From contig NZ_AWUK01000017.1 in the NCBI RefSeq assembly GCF_000499205.1, positions 62,001-126,000 on the forward strand: a stretch of 64,000 nucleotides of DNA, read 5' to 3'. Of the stretch, positions 17,346-28,624 are shown one piece after another. The stretch's first letter is position 1; every line of letters begins with the position of its first letter. The DNA comes from Paenibacillus sp. MAEPY2. Its GTDB lineage: Bacteria; Bacillota; Bacilli; Paenibacillales; Paenibacillaceae. Made by a program: the position numbers and the translations under genes. The notes under the pieces are model-generated. The model searched no databases and had not been told where the DNA came from. It saw only the letters and a list, made by a program, of their open reading frames with translations.

Positions 17346-17575
17346 CTGCTTCCCTCTCTTCTCTCTGACCGGCAATATTCTTGCCTGGTCCCTATCTTAT
17401 AATGATACATGTTATCAATACGCATTGGCAAGTCCTGCACAATTCCTTCACTACTTACTGACCGTAAAGCGCTTTTCAGGCCTCTTTCCGTTACCATAGC
17501 GCAAGTATTGGCATGGGTGACTTATCCCCAAACGAGGCAAACTAAGCGAGGTCCCGTATTGAAAGGAGTGATTTC

Positions 17576-18646
17576 GTGAGTACAAGTGTAGCGCATCCAC
17601 CCGTTCGCAAAGCAAAAGGCACTAAACCCTTTATTCCCGATTTGGTGTATTTTGAACCTGGTGCGCTGGAATATGAGAAAGGTAAACGGATTATGGAATG
17701 GGTCACCTCCAGAGATATTCCTTATCAAATGACGACATCCCATAATCGAATCACCAATCTTCCCGGTGAAACGGAGCAGGAAAAGTACCGGATGGCCAAG
17801 CGAACCCTTGTTGTCGGCGTGCGTAAAACACTTAAGTTTGACCAATCGAAGCCCTCAGCCGAATATGCCATTCCCATTTCCACAGGCTGTATGGGTCACT
17901 GTCATTATTGTTATCTTCAAACGACACTTGGGGCCAAGCCCTATGTCCGTGTCTATGTAAACACCGAGGAGATCATTCAGGCTGCCAAAGGTTACATTGA
18001 GGAACGTGCGCCTGAAATTACCCGTTTCGAAGCAGCTTGTACATCCGATCCCGTAGGACTGGAGCATATTACGGGAAACCTCGGTGACCTGATTCGTTTT
18101 ATGGCGGAGGAGGAACACGGACGACTTCGCTTTGTGACCAAATATCATCACGTTGAGCCTTTATTAAACATCAAGCATAAAGGACACACTCGTATCCGTT
18201 TCAGCGTGAATTCCGATTATGTGATCAAAAATTTTGAGCCAGCCACCTCACGGTTTGAAGAGCGTATTGAAGCCGCAGGCAAAATAGCTCATGCCGGTTA
18301 TCCGCTCGGATTCATTATTGCCCCAATCATGTGGTATGACGGATGGGAAGAAGGATATTCTGAGCTTTTACAAAAGCTTGCCGATACACTTCCAGAAGAA
18401 GCAACCAAGGATCTAACCTTTGAGATGATCCAGCACCGTTTTACCAAAACGGCAAAAGCTACCATTGAGAAGCGATATCCCAAAACCAAGCTCGAGATGG
18501 ATATCGAAAAGCGAAAAATGAAATGGGGCCGATGGGGACAGTATAAATATGTGTATAAGGATGATCAGCAGGATGCTTTGCGCGAGTTTATTACTGAGCG
18601 CATTTTTGAGCATTTCCCACTGGCCAACATTGATTATTTCACCTAA
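17576..18646 (+). CDS. splB: Spore photoproduct lyase, radical SAM
   Basis: 356 residues, GTG start with GAAAGGAG upstream. The radical SAM cluster motif is GCMGHCHYCYLQT (CX3CX2C, about residues 104-111) and the catalytic cysteine for H-atom return lies in FEAACTSDPVGLE (about residue 154). Directly reverses the spore photoproduct (5-thyminyl-5,6-dihydrothymine) during germination using SAM. No splA-like gene precedes it. In Bacillus the gene is made in the forespore under sigma-G; I could not find a convincing sigma-G promoter here. Confidence 0.97.
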   Translation: MSTSVAHPPVRKAKGTKPFIPDLVYFEPGALEYEKGKRIMEWVTSRDIPYQMTTSHNRITNLPGETEQEKYRMAKRTLVVGVRKTLKFDQSKPSAEYAIPISTGCMGHCHYCYLQTTLGAKPYVRVYVNTEEIIQAAKGYIEERAPEITRFEAACTSDPVGLEHITGNLGDLIRFMAEEEHGRLRFVTKYHHVEPLLNIKHKGHTRIRFSVNSDYVIKNFEPATSRFEERIEAAGKIAHAGYPLGFIIAPIMWYDGWEEGYSELLQKLADTLPEEATKDLTFEMIQHRFTKTAKATIEKRYPKTKLEMDIEKRKMKWGRWGQYKYVYKDDQQDALREFITERIFEHFPLANIDYFT

Positions 18647-18683
18647 GCGTAGAATTGGCCCTTATATTAAAGAACTTTTGATT

Positions 18684-18744
18684 AAAAAAGCAGGTTACAT
18701 GAACCAGAATCATTCTGGTTTTCACGTAGCCTGCTTTGTTCTTA
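18684..18744. terminator. Bidirectional terminator between splB and ccdA
   Basis: Long imperfect inverted repeat AAAGCAGGTTACATGAACCAGA / TCTGGTTTTCACGTAGCCTGCTTT spanning 18686-18737, with A- and T-rich flanks. Confidence 0.8.
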
Positions 18745-18793
18745 TTGGAATAAACCATGAATAAAACAACAACTCGTTGATGGCTATATAAGG

Positions 18794-19507
18794 TTATATA
18801 ATCATCCAGTCTGGTGTTATTTGCTGTAACCAGATCGTTATTTTGGTCATCTGATCCGTGAATAACAAAACCCCAAGGAACAACATTAATGCGCCCCCGG
18901 CTTTCATCATGATATTGGAATAACGCAAGATCCAGCGGGTAGAACCGATGAAAAAGGCCAGAATGAAGAAAGGTAACGCAAAGCCGGCCGTGTAACCCGT
19001 AATTAATGCCAACCAGGTGGTTGGTTCGCTCGCAGCCATCGCGATGATAGCAGTCAAGATCGGTCCAATACAAGGCGACCAGCCTGCCGAGAAACCAATG
19101 CCAAAAATAAATGAGCCCAGGTAACCCGCTGGTTTCCATTTCATATCCATCTTACGCTCTTTCATCAGAAACTGAGGTTTGAACAAACCAAGCAAAAATA
19201 AACCCATTAACATAATCAAAATCGCGGATAATTGACGAATAAGATCACGGTTATCATTGAAAAATTGACCAAACAATCCGGCTCCCAGCCCCAGCGAATA
19301 AAACACAGCCGAGAAGCCCAAAATAAATGCCAGCGTATGAGTCAATGTCTTGAAGCGAACTTCACGCTGATTGCGTTCATCCTTTAATCGTTGTACCGTC
19401 ATCCCCGTAATGTAAGAAAGATACGAAGGATACAGCGGAAGACAGCAAGGCGAAATAAACGAAGCTAATCCTGCTACAAAAGCCAGCCACACATTAACAT
19501 CAGGCAT
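18794..19507 (-). CDS. ccdA: CcdA-family thiol-disulfide transmembrane protein
   Basis: 237 residues with six membrane segments. The two conserved redox cysteines sit in FISPCCLPLYPSYLSYITGM (N-terminal) and SAGWSPCIGPILTAI (fourth segment). CcdA moves electrons from cytoplasmic thioredoxin to extracytoplasmic thiol proteins, used for cytochrome c maturation and, in Bacillus, spore cortex synthesis. Stands alone, with AAGGGAG upstream of the ATG. Partner thioredoxin-like gene not seen nearby. Confidence 0.93.
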   Translation of the reverse strand: MPDVNVWLAFVAGLASFISPCCLPLYPSYLSYITGMTVQRLKDERNQREVRFKTLTHTLAFILGFSAVFYSLGLGAGLFGQFFNDNRDLIRQLSAILIMLMGLFLLGLFKPQFLMKERKMDMKWKPAGYLGSFIFGIGFSAGWSPCIGPILTAIIAMAASEPTTWLALITGYTAGFALPFFILAFFIGSTRWILRYSNIMMKAGGALMLFLGVLLFTDQMTKITIWLQQITPDWMII

Positions 19508-19555
19508 GAAGCGGATATCTCCCTTCCCTGGGGGCTCACTTGCTTACGTTCAAAA

Positions 19556-20368
19556 TCAGGCTCGGAACCCTTTTTTTCCAATCATCGTAAGAATCAGCAT
19601 CATGATAAGCAAAAGTACAATCGTTGCTCCCGGTGCAAGGTTCCAGATCCCGGCCACAACCAGTCCAATAACTACGGCAATTTCGCCAATAACCACAGAC
19701 AATATGATCGCCGATTTGAAACTTCGTGCCATCAGTAAGCTTACAGCTACCGGAATGGTAAGCAATGCCGATACCAGCAATGCGCCGACGATTTTGATCG
19801 CCGTACTAATGACAAGGGCTGTCATTACGGTAATCAGCATATTCAGCAGTTTCACAGGCAACCCGGTAACCGCTGCGGCATCCTCCTCAAAGCTGAGCAG
19901 GAAAAACTCCTTATGTAACAACGCTACAACGATGACCACGATCAGCGTAACCACACCCACCAGCTTCAAATCCGTGGAGTCTAGTGTATAAATACTGCCG
20001 AAAAGGTAACTCATAACATCTGTATTATATCCTTTGCCCAGCGTAAAGAACAACGAAGCCAGCGCCACTCCACCGGACATGATGATCGCAATCGATAATT
20101 CGGCATAACTCTTATACGCCTTACGCAGTTTCTCTATTGCAAATGAGGCGAGCACAGCAAATATCAGCCCCACCGCAATCGGATACACTTCGATCAGAAA
20201 TCCAAGTGCAACCCCGGCAATCGTTACATGAGACAGAGTATCGCCAATCATGGATAAACGTCGCAGCACCAGAAACAATCCGATCAAGGGTGCTGTGATG
20301 CCAATTAGCAATCCCCCCGCCAGCGCCCGCTGAAAAAAATCACTCATTAAAATTTCCAAAACACACAC
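19556..20368 (-). CDS. znuB: Zinc ABC transporter permease
   Basis: 270 residues from the GTG at 20368; TTG at 20359 (N-terminus EILMSDFFQRALAGG) or ATG at 20347 are also possible, since the GGAG site is only two bases from the GTG. Eight or so membrane segments; the ABC-3 family pattern APLIGLFLVLRRLSMIGDTLSHVTIAGVALGFL is clear. Forms the membrane pore of the ZnuABC importer. Last gene of znuA-znuC-znuB; a 40-base gap follows znuC. Confidence 0.9.
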   Translation of the reverse strand: MCVLEILMSDFFQRALAGGLLIGITAPLIGLFLVLRRLSMIGDTLSHVTIAGVALGFLIEVYPIAVGLIFAVLASFAIEKLRKAYKSYAELSIAIIMSGGVALASLFFTLGKGYNTDVMSYLFGSIYTLDSTDLKLVGVVTLIVVIVVALLHKEFFLLSFEEDAAAVTGLPVKLLNMLITVMTALVISTAIKIVGALLVSALLTIPVAVSLLMARSFKSAIILSVVIGEIAVVIGLVVAGIWNLAPGATIVLLLIMMLILTMIGKKGFRA

Positions 20369-20408
20369 GACTCCTTCGGCCTTGCTCTAATCTGGTTGTG
20401 TACTCGCT

Positions 20409-21203
20409 CTAACGAACCTGGGTGGTGGTATGCTGCAAATTCGTCTCGGCACAGTCTTCCACCTCATGGGAATGACGGACATGGAAATGAATTTTTCCGT
20501 TCGTCACTGCCGCTTTGGAACCGAGATAACTTTCCATCCGGTCCATATCATGTGATACCATCAGGAATGTCATCCGGTGGTGTTCATGCATATGGGTAAT
20601 GAGTTCAAAAAAGCTGGCCTGGGATTCGGCATCAATGCCCACCGTCGGTTCATCCAGAATCAGCAGATCAGGGTGATTAATAAGCGCCCGTGCCAAAAAC
20701 ACACGCTGCTGCTGTCCGCCGGACAGTTGTCCGATTCGTTTGTTCGCCAGATCCTCGATCCGCATCACCTGCAGGGCATCTGTGCACTGCTGCTGACATT
20801 TACGGGACATTCGGCGAAACATATTCTTGTTGTTGTACAAGCCGGACATGACTACTTCCCTTACCGTTGCAGGGAACAATGGGTTAAACGCATTTTTTTG
20901 CGGAACATAACCAATTCGTTCCCAATCCTTGAAACGGCGGATCGACTGTCCGAACAGCTTGATGTCTCCCTCGGCTGGAGGCAATAGTCCAACTAACATC
21001 CGCAGCAATGTCGTTTTGCCCGCCCCGTTTGAACCGATAATCCCGACAAAATCCCTTTCCTGGACCATAAAATCAAGATTTTCGATCACTCGCTGGTCAC
21101 CGTAAGAAAATGATAGTTTATCGATCTCTATAATTGGATCATGACACAATGGCATGATTTGCTGCATGGCAAAGCCGCCCTTCATTATATATAAGGATTG
21201 CAA
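20409..21203 (-). CDS. znuC: Zinc ABC transporter ATP-binding protein
   Basis: 264 residues from TTG 21203 (GAAGGA six bases upstream); ATG codons at 21185 and 21167 lack as good a site. Walker A GSNGAGKTTLLRML (about residue 57), signature LSGGQQQRVFLARAL, Walker B LLILDEPTVGID and the H-loop VSHDMDRM. Cytoplasmic ATPase of the zinc importer. Starts about 20 bases after znuA. Confidence 0.93.
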   Translation of the reverse strand: MQSLYIMKGGFAMQQIMPLCHDPIIEIDKLSFSYGDQRVIENLDFMVQERDFVGIIGSNGAGKTTLLRMLVGLLPPAEGDIKLFGQSIRRFKDWERIGYVPQKNAFNPLFPATVREVVMSGLYNNKNMFRRMSRKCQQQCTDALQVMRIEDLANKRIGQLSGGQQQRVFLARALINHPDLLILDEPTVGIDAESQASFFELITHMHEHHRMTFLMVSHDMDRMESYLGSKAAVTNGKIHFHVRHSHEVEDCAETNLQHTTTQVR

Positions 21204-21223
21204 GTCGAATCCTTCAGTCTATC

Positions 21224-22216
21224 TTATTTTAATGCGATCAGCAGATTTTGCAAATTTTTCTCCATCAGGGTGAAATAATCATCCCCGTTTGTGACTTGTT
21301 CTTTGGTTAAACCTTCTACAGGATTAAGGACCATTGTCTCTACACCCGCTTCATTGGCAAGGGTTTTCGCCAGTTTGTCAGATACCAGCTCTTCGAAGAA
21401 AATGTATTTAATCCCTTCATCCTTCACGAGCTTAGCCAACTTCACAATATCTTGACCTGTGGGCTCCGCATCTGGAGAAAGTCCCATAATGGCATGCTGG
21501 GCCAACCCATAATCACGTGCTAGGTAACCAAATGCCTGATGCGAAACAACAATTTCCTTGTTGGGAACGTTGGACAATTCGTCTGTAAAGTGCTGATCCA
21601 GCGTTTCCAGCTTGCTCCGCAGCTCTTCATAACGTTGTTCATATCCTTCTTTATGGGCAGGGTCTACTTCAACCAGGCTGTTTTTGATATTTTCAGCCAT
21701 TATCATTGCCGATTTGGGACTTACCCATGTATGGGGGTCCACATGATGGTCTGCAATATCCTCTTCGTTAGCTTCATCAGCATGTTCGTCACTATGTTCA
21801 TCAACCTGTTCTTCACCATGACCGTGTCCATCATCACCCTCAGCAGTTAATAGAGTAACCCCTTCACTTACTGCAACTGACTTCACCTTGGTATCGCTAT
21901 TCAGTGACTTCAGGAAGTTGGGGACCCATCCTTCCAGGCCTGCACCATTGTATAGGAATAACTGAGCTTTGGATGTATTCACAATATCTTGGCTCTTCGG
22001 CGTCCAATCATGTGGTTCAACACCTGTTGGCAGCAAATTAATGACATTCGCATCGTCTCCGCCAATTGTCGCAGTAAACGCATAGACAGGATAGAAGCTC
22101 GTGATCACATTCACTTTACCTTCCACCAGCTTGGCACTCTCCGAATTATTACTCTGACCGCATGCCGACAATATGAGCAAACTAAGAACAAGCAGACCGC
22201 TGAGCATCCATTTCAT
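21224..22216 (-). CDS. znuA: Zinc-binding lipoprotein of the ABC importer
   Basis: 330 residues from ATG 22216, with GAGGAC just upstream. Lipobox LLILSACGQ (Cys about residue 20). A His/Asp/Glu-rich loop (GHGHGEEQVDEHSDEHADE, about residues 130-150) precedes ADHHVDPHTWVSP; this loop marks zinc-type cluster A-I proteins. Metal ligands are expected at HDWTP (His), HHVDPHTW (His), SHQAFGY (His) and near the C-terminus. Captures Zn(II) outside the membrane for ZnuBC. A Zur-box-like palindrome lies about 90 bases upstream, and zur is 3 kb away. Confidence 0.94.
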   Translation of the reverse strand: MKWMLSGLLVLSLLILSACGQSNNSESAKLVEGKVNVITSFYPVYAFTATIGGDDANVINLLPTGVEPHDWTPKSQDIVNTSKAQLFLYNGAGLEGWVPNFLKSLNSDTKVKSVAVSEGVTLLTAEGDDGHGHGEEQVDEHSDEHADEANEEDIADHHVDPHTWVSPKSAMIMAENIKNSLVEVDPAHKEGYEQRYEELRSKLETLDQHFTDELSNVPNKEIVVSHQAFGYLARDYGLAQHAIMGLSPDAEPTGQDIVKLAKLVKDEGIKYIFFEELVSDKLAKTLANEAGVETMVLNPVEGLTKEQVTNGDDYFTLMEKNLQNLLIALK

Positions 22217-22306
22217 CTGTCCTCTTCTACCTGTTGCTAGAGTCCGGTTTACCTGGTCTAGATTTCTTCCATTATAAAATTTCACTAGTATTCACTCCGC
22301 ATCTCT

Positions 22307-22328
22307 TAATCGTAAACATTACTGAAAG
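22307..22328 (-). promoter_or_regulatory. Candidate Zur operator upstream of znuA
   Basis: AATCGTAAACATTACTGAAA matches the Bacillus Zur box AATCGTAATNATTACGATT in the left half and centre (TCGTAA, ATTAC) and weakly at the right end. It lies about 90 bases before znuA. A Zur-type regulator is encoded in this window. Confidence 0.65.
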
Positions 22329-22445
22329 AATTATAGGTAACCTGCACGAACTTGTCAAGCCGCTCTGTCCTATTCATTCTTTCCTTGAGCACGGAGTTCA
22401 TAACAGTATATGCTTGTTTTCTTCGCATCAGATCCAATTTCGTCC

Positions 22446-22480
22446 AAAATAAAAAGCGACCCGATTTTCATCGAGCCACC
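22446..22480 (-). terminator. Terminator after metG
   Basis: On the minus strand GGCTCGAT-GAAA-ATCGGGTC (with two G-U pairs) is followed by GCTTTTTATTTT, about 50 bases past the metG stop. Confidence 0.65.
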
Positions 22481-22529
22481 TTCTATTACAACTATTATAA
22501 ATCAAATCCTTGGTTGCAGGGTCAAAACC

Positions 22530-24906
<2,377 letters not shown>

Positions 24907-24947
24907 ATTATACCAAAAATATACTGAAATACTGCCTCCTTTGTCAA
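24907..24947 (-). promoter_or_regulatory. Promoter of the metG T-box transcript
   Basis: TTGACA at 24947-24942 with TATATT 18 bases on (24923-24918); a perfect TATAAT also sits at 24912-24907. Either -10 places the start at the foot of T-box stem I. Confidence 0.7.
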
Positions 24948-24999
24948 GTGGACAGCAATTCTTAAATCAACTCAATTCTGCAAAACGACCATTGGCTCG

Positions 25000-25251
25000 T
25001 TAATCGGATACCATCACAGACTTTTCAGCCTTTGGTGGAACCAAATCCACTCCTCCTGGATGAAACGGATGGCATTTCGCAATGCGCTTTGCCGCAAGCA
25101 GCGATCCTTTAAACGCACCATGAACTTCAATCGCCTCCATCGCATACGCCGAGCAGGTAGGATAGAAACGACACGTCGGCGGCTTCAATGGAGAGATATA
25201 GCTGCGATACACCCGAATGGGAGCCTGAACCAATCTGCGGGATAACTTCAT
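25000..25251 (-). CDS. yidD: Membrane protein insertion efficiency factor YidD
   Basis: 83 residues. Family pattern: [38 protein letters not shown] and [17 protein letters not shown], with the three conserved cysteines. YidD is a small amphipathic protein linked to YidC-dependent membrane insertion. It begins two bases after the zur stop, so it is co-transcribed with zur here, rather than with the rpmH-rnpA-yidC cluster where it lies in many bacteria. Confidence 0.93.
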   Translation of the reverse strand: MKLSRRLVQAPIRVYRSYISPLKPPTCRFYPTCSAYAMEAIEVHGAFKGSLLAAKRIAKCHPFHPGGVDLVPPKAEKSVMVSD

Positions 25252-25253
25252 CG

Positions 25254-25718
25254 TCAGTGCTTCCCGTGAGTGTGCTGATGTCCGGATGACGCTTTGGCTG
25301 GCATATGTTCGGCACAGTCCTTACAGTACCCGAAAACTTCAAATTTATGATCGACGACCTGGAATTGCTCAGGCGCATCTGCAAGCTGCATCGGGCAAAA
25401 AACGATTGGATATGTCTTTTGGCATTTCAGACAAATCATATGGTGGTGATGATGATCCTCACTGCAATGTGCTCTGAACTTCACCCCATCCTCAAAGATG
25501 ACCTGCTCCAGTACACCCAATTCCTGCATGACACGCAAATTCCGGTACACCGTATCAAAACTCAGTCCGCTGTAAGTCTTACCCATATATTCATAGACGT
25601 CCTTGGGTGTCAAATACCCGGGGGATTCGGCAAATAACCGGGCCAGTGTCTTCCGCTGATCCGTAATGCGGAGCCCCTGCGAGGACATGGTAGTAATAAT
25701 CTGTTCTGTCGACAGCAT
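25254..25718 (-). CDS. zur: Zinc uptake regulator, Fur family
   Basis: 154 residues. Winged-helix part with [22 protein letters not shown], then the sensory part [26 protein letters not shown] and [10 protein letters not shown]; the two CXXC pairs are the structural zinc site and the His run the regulatory one. It resembles Zur more than PerR or Fur of Bacillus (GLSFDTIYRNL, HHHHHFICLACGKT), and its neighbours znuACB agree. The His-rich tail ([11 protein letters not shown]) may add metal binding. It represses zinc uptake genes when zinc is plentiful. Confidence 0.9.
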   Translation of the reverse strand: MLSTEQIITTMSSQGLRITDQRKTLARLFAESPGYLTPKDVYEYMGKTYSGLSFDTVYRNLRVMQELGVLEQVIFEDGVKFRAHCSEDHHHHHMICLKCQKTYPIVFCPMQLADAPEQFQVVDHKFEVFGYCKDCAEHMPAKASSGHQHTHGKH

Positions 25719-25956
25719 GACCTATAGCACCTCCTGTCATACGAGCATTCTGCATAAATCCAAAGAGCGAATTCAATTCAGCAACACCTATATCGAAATG
25801 GGTCTATCCGTCTAGGTATTGTACCCGTTAGCGTGTGAAAATCAAATTATGCAAAATGCTGATACTTATGCTTGATTTATATACTACTAATAATGCCTTA
25901 AATGAAGTTCATAGTCAACGAACGGACCTGATCCCGCTGATTCTACAGTCACAATG
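25719..25956. other. Gap upstream of zur without recognisable feature
   Basis: The 375 bases between zur and the stalk protein gene hold the zur ribosome site (GGAGGTGCTATAGG), AT-rich sequence and the terminator listed next. I see no convincing Zur box, promoter or reading frame in this part. Confidence 0.5.
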
Positions 25957-25990
25957 AAAAAGGACCCCATAAACATGGAGTCCTTTCCTG
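25957..25990 (-). terminator. Terminator after the secreted stalk/PKD protein
   Basis: AAAGGACTCCAT / ATGGGGTCCTTT hairpin (25986-25975 and 25970-25959) followed by TTCATTG on the minus strand. Confidence 0.75.
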
Positions 25991-26093
25991 ACGGTTCAGA
26001 TGATTAATCCTTCGGGCGACTTTTGGGGTGACAGGATATATAGCATATAAGCTTTCACTCCAAACCGTCCGTTTCTGGTGACAGGAGAAACAA

Positions 26094-28349
26094 TTATTTC
26101 TCTGTCGGAAGCGGTGTGAACAGCAAGTTGACAGGAAGATTGCTTCCTGGTGCTGCGGAGAACAGAATCGTTACACTTTGACCATACGAGCCTGTACGAT
26201 AGAGTACACTTTGTTCATTCGGAGCGCTTACGGATTTGCCGTTCGAAATCTGTACAACTTCTCCATTAACGAGCGCTACACCCGAGTATTTACCACCACG
26301 TGGGTTGAACGAGATTAAAGTGCGAGGAGCAACATTGTTCAGTGTGATTTTGTAGAGAACACCGAAGTTACCCGCGTTAGAAGCATCTGTATACGCCATT
26401 GGATCTGTTCCGACCAGATTCGGGTCACTTGCATTGTCGCCGAGCGGCAGACGTGCAGGCTTCGACCCCACTTCTTGGTCGTACGTAATGATACGTGTTG
26501 CATTCGGGTATGTTCCCCGGTTATGAACACCATCACGATCCAGAACAGGCAGGGTGGACCATACCGTCATCGGATCTTTATTTTCTTCGATCATGATAAT
26601 GTTGTAATCCAGCCTGTAGTCGCTGAAAACATCAGAATACAGTGAAATAACTTGCCCTTGCTTCATAGGAAGAACACTCAATTCGGTCAGAATTAGCTTG
26701 CTCTCTCCAGGTTGGATGTACACTTTCTTTTGTCCCGTACCGTTCTGTATAGACTGGAACCAGCGATCAATGGACAATTTACCTGCCGCAGTTGCTATTG
26801 GTGACGGACCTGCAAAGCCCATGTTTTGCTGCTCTAATGTTGCTGCGTACATATTATTATTCGTAGCAACAACGTACATTTTCACGTTTTTGCCTGTATT
26901 GTTCACATGGTGAATCATGAAACGGGTCTGACCGATTGAAGACTCTTTGTACACAATCCCTTCAGAGTTAACGGTTTCCGGGCTGTTACTGCGAATCAGC
27001 ACACTTTGCTCATCGTAATAAGTGTACGGAACTTTCTCAATGGCAGGAACTTCACTGCCGTTGAAGCTGAACTTATCACCTACCGGCGTGAACAACTGAT
27101 TAAAGTCAGAGATAGTATACAGTGTTTCATTGGTAATATTGACATTCTTGGTATAGCTGTTACTAGCACCATGTTTGTCCGTAACGGTAATCGTTACCGT
27201 CTTTGGTCCCGGAACAAAGAATGCCAAAGCATTGTTTTCCCATTCTGTTTTCACAATGGCATTTTCATCATCGGTGCTTTGATCAATGTACGTGATCTTT
27301 TCACCCATTTTGTATTCTTCCTTGTCTGTCATAAACATCGCTACAGGAGGAAGATTGGGTTTCTGAACCTGAATCGTAACAGAGTACGGATCACTCCATT
27401 GTCCGCTCGAATCCTGGACAGCATACGTTACCGTATATGTACCTGGTTGATCAAACGAATCCTGACGGCCCGTCCAGCGCTCGTCTATAATGTCCAGTCC
27501 CTTGGGAGAGCTGGACTTAGTGTTGTATGTCACCGTGTCTCCTGCAAAAATCTCTTTTGGTACCGTGAAGCTGGCTACCGGTTTGGTACTCAGGTTCAGT
27601 ACAACAGTCTTCGCAGACTGATTCACTTTATAAGTAATGTTGAGTGCCTGCGTAATCGACGTCAGTGGCACCATGAACGTATTTTTTTGTTGATAGGCAG
27701 GGCCCTTCATCGTTCTGGATTCACCGTTTACTGTGTAAATAGTGCTATTCGTTTTGAAGCGAAGCTCATCTTCGCCACTAATAATAATGGTTTCTTTGGT
27801 TGTATTGTCATATTTCACATCATATCCAACCCGATCAACCAGTGCGCGGATCGCTACATATGATACACCATTTTTAACAGCCATCGGCTGTCCTGCAAGA
27901 TATGTTTTGCCGTCTTGCATCATTTTATTGCTATTCATGTAAAGTGTCAGATCTCCGCCTTTACTTCCGGCTACAGATTGACCGCTTGTAGATGGTTGCT
28001 CAACCTCAACCGGAGTCGTAGGTACTGTTGTTTCCTCTTCCGAACCCTCTTCATCAGCAGGGTCTGTAACAGGGTCAACCGGAGTAACATCTGTTCCCGT
28101 AGTTTCATTGGTCACCGGGTTTGTTCCTTCAACTTCATTGTTATCAGACTGTTTTGAATCTGACCCGGACTTTACATCCGATTCCGCGATGGTTTGTTCT
28201 TTCTTCACAACCTCCACGGATTTAACATTGGCTGTATTTGTTGTTGTTGTATCACTTTGATCGGCTGCTAGTACATTCGCTGGAATCGCTGCAAACGCTT
28301 GGAATACAGCTAAAGCGGTAAGTACGGATAATTTCTTCTTCAAATTCAT
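26094..28349 (-). CDS. Large secreted protein with stalk domain and PKD-like repeats
   Basis: 751 residues. Signal peptide (KKLSVLTALAVFQAFAAIPANVLA, cleavage about residue 29), then an acidic Thr/Glu/Pro-rich stretch (30-125). Residues ~135-255 are a copper-amine-oxidase-N1 stalk domain (YVAIRALVDRVGYDVKYD, FMVPLTSITQALNITY). Two PKD/Ig-like modules follow (about 258-330, PGTYTVTYAVQDSSGQWSDPY; about 335-405, DKEEYKMGEKITYIDQSTDDE ending in TITVTDKHGASNSYTKNV). The last ~340 residues (from YTISDFNQLF) are of no family I recognise and look like a beta-rich carbohydrate- or wall-binding region. No LPXTG anchor. Function unknown; probably wall or matrix associated. AAGGAG lies 13 bases before the ATG. 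Confidence 0.85.
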   Translation of the reverse strand: MNLKKKLSVLTALAVFQAFAAIPANVLAADQSDTTTTNTANVKSVEVVKKEQTIAESDVKSGSDSKQSDNNEVEGTNPVTNETTGTDVTPVDPVTDPADEEGSEEETTVPTTPVEVEQPSTSGQSVAGSKGGDLTLYMNSNKMMQDGKTYLAGQPMAVKNGVSYVAIRALVDRVGYDVKYDNTTKETIIISGEDELRFKTNSTIYTVNGESRTMKGPAYQQKNTFMVPLTSITQALNITYKVNQSAKTVVLNLSTKPVASFTVPKEIFAGDTVTYNTKSSSPKGLDIIDERWTGRQDSFDQPGTYTVTYAVQDSSGQWSDPYSVTIQVQKPNLPPVAMFMTDKEEYKMGEKITYIDQSTDDENAIVKTEWENNALAFFVPGPKTVTITVTDKHGASNSYTKNVNITNETLYTISDFNQLFTPVGDKFSFNGSEVPAIEKVPYTYYDEQSVLIRSNSPETVNSEGIVYKESSIGQTRFMIHHVNNTGKNVKMYVVATNNNMYAATLEQQNMGFAGPSPIATAAGKLSIDRWFQSIQNGTGQKKVYIQPGESKLILTELSVLPMKQGQVISLYSDVFSDYRLDYNIIMIEENKDPMTVWSTLPVLDRDGVHNRGTYPNATRIITYDQEVGSKPARLPLGDNASDPNLVGTDPMAYTDASNAGNFGVLYKITLNNVAPRTLISFNPRGGKYSGVALVNGEVVQISNGKSVSAPNEQSVLYRTGSYGQSVTILFSAAPGSNLPVNLLFTPLPTEK

Positions 28350-28555
28350 TCTTTGTCTTTGGCTCCTTCTGCTCCCATTTTATAAATATCCCCCTCAAAA
28401 AGTCATACTATTAGACGCTTGCAGCCGGGAAAAGTTGCTAAAATTAATTGATAAGAATTGTAAACTTTTAATAGAGCGAAAATACTATGAAAATAGTTAT
28501 CTATTATACTTTTCGATTTGGAGTGAAATCGGTTTTAAAACCTGCCGCAAATTCC

Positions 28556-28605
28556 AATAAAAAAAACCCCTCCAGGACATGGCTGAAAAAGCACCATGCC
28601 AAAGA
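28556..28605 (-). terminator. Probable terminator after the GH3 gene
   Basis: On the minus strand GGCATGG / CCATGTCC hairpin, then CTGGAGGGG and an eight-base T run. Spacing between stem and T run is longer than usual. Confidence 0.5.
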
Positions 28606-28624
28606 GAGATGGATATCGAACTTG

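Noticed and set aside
17401..17575. Possible sigma-G promoter for splB
   Set aside because: TGACTT and CAAACTA were seen but at the wrong spacing; not convincing.
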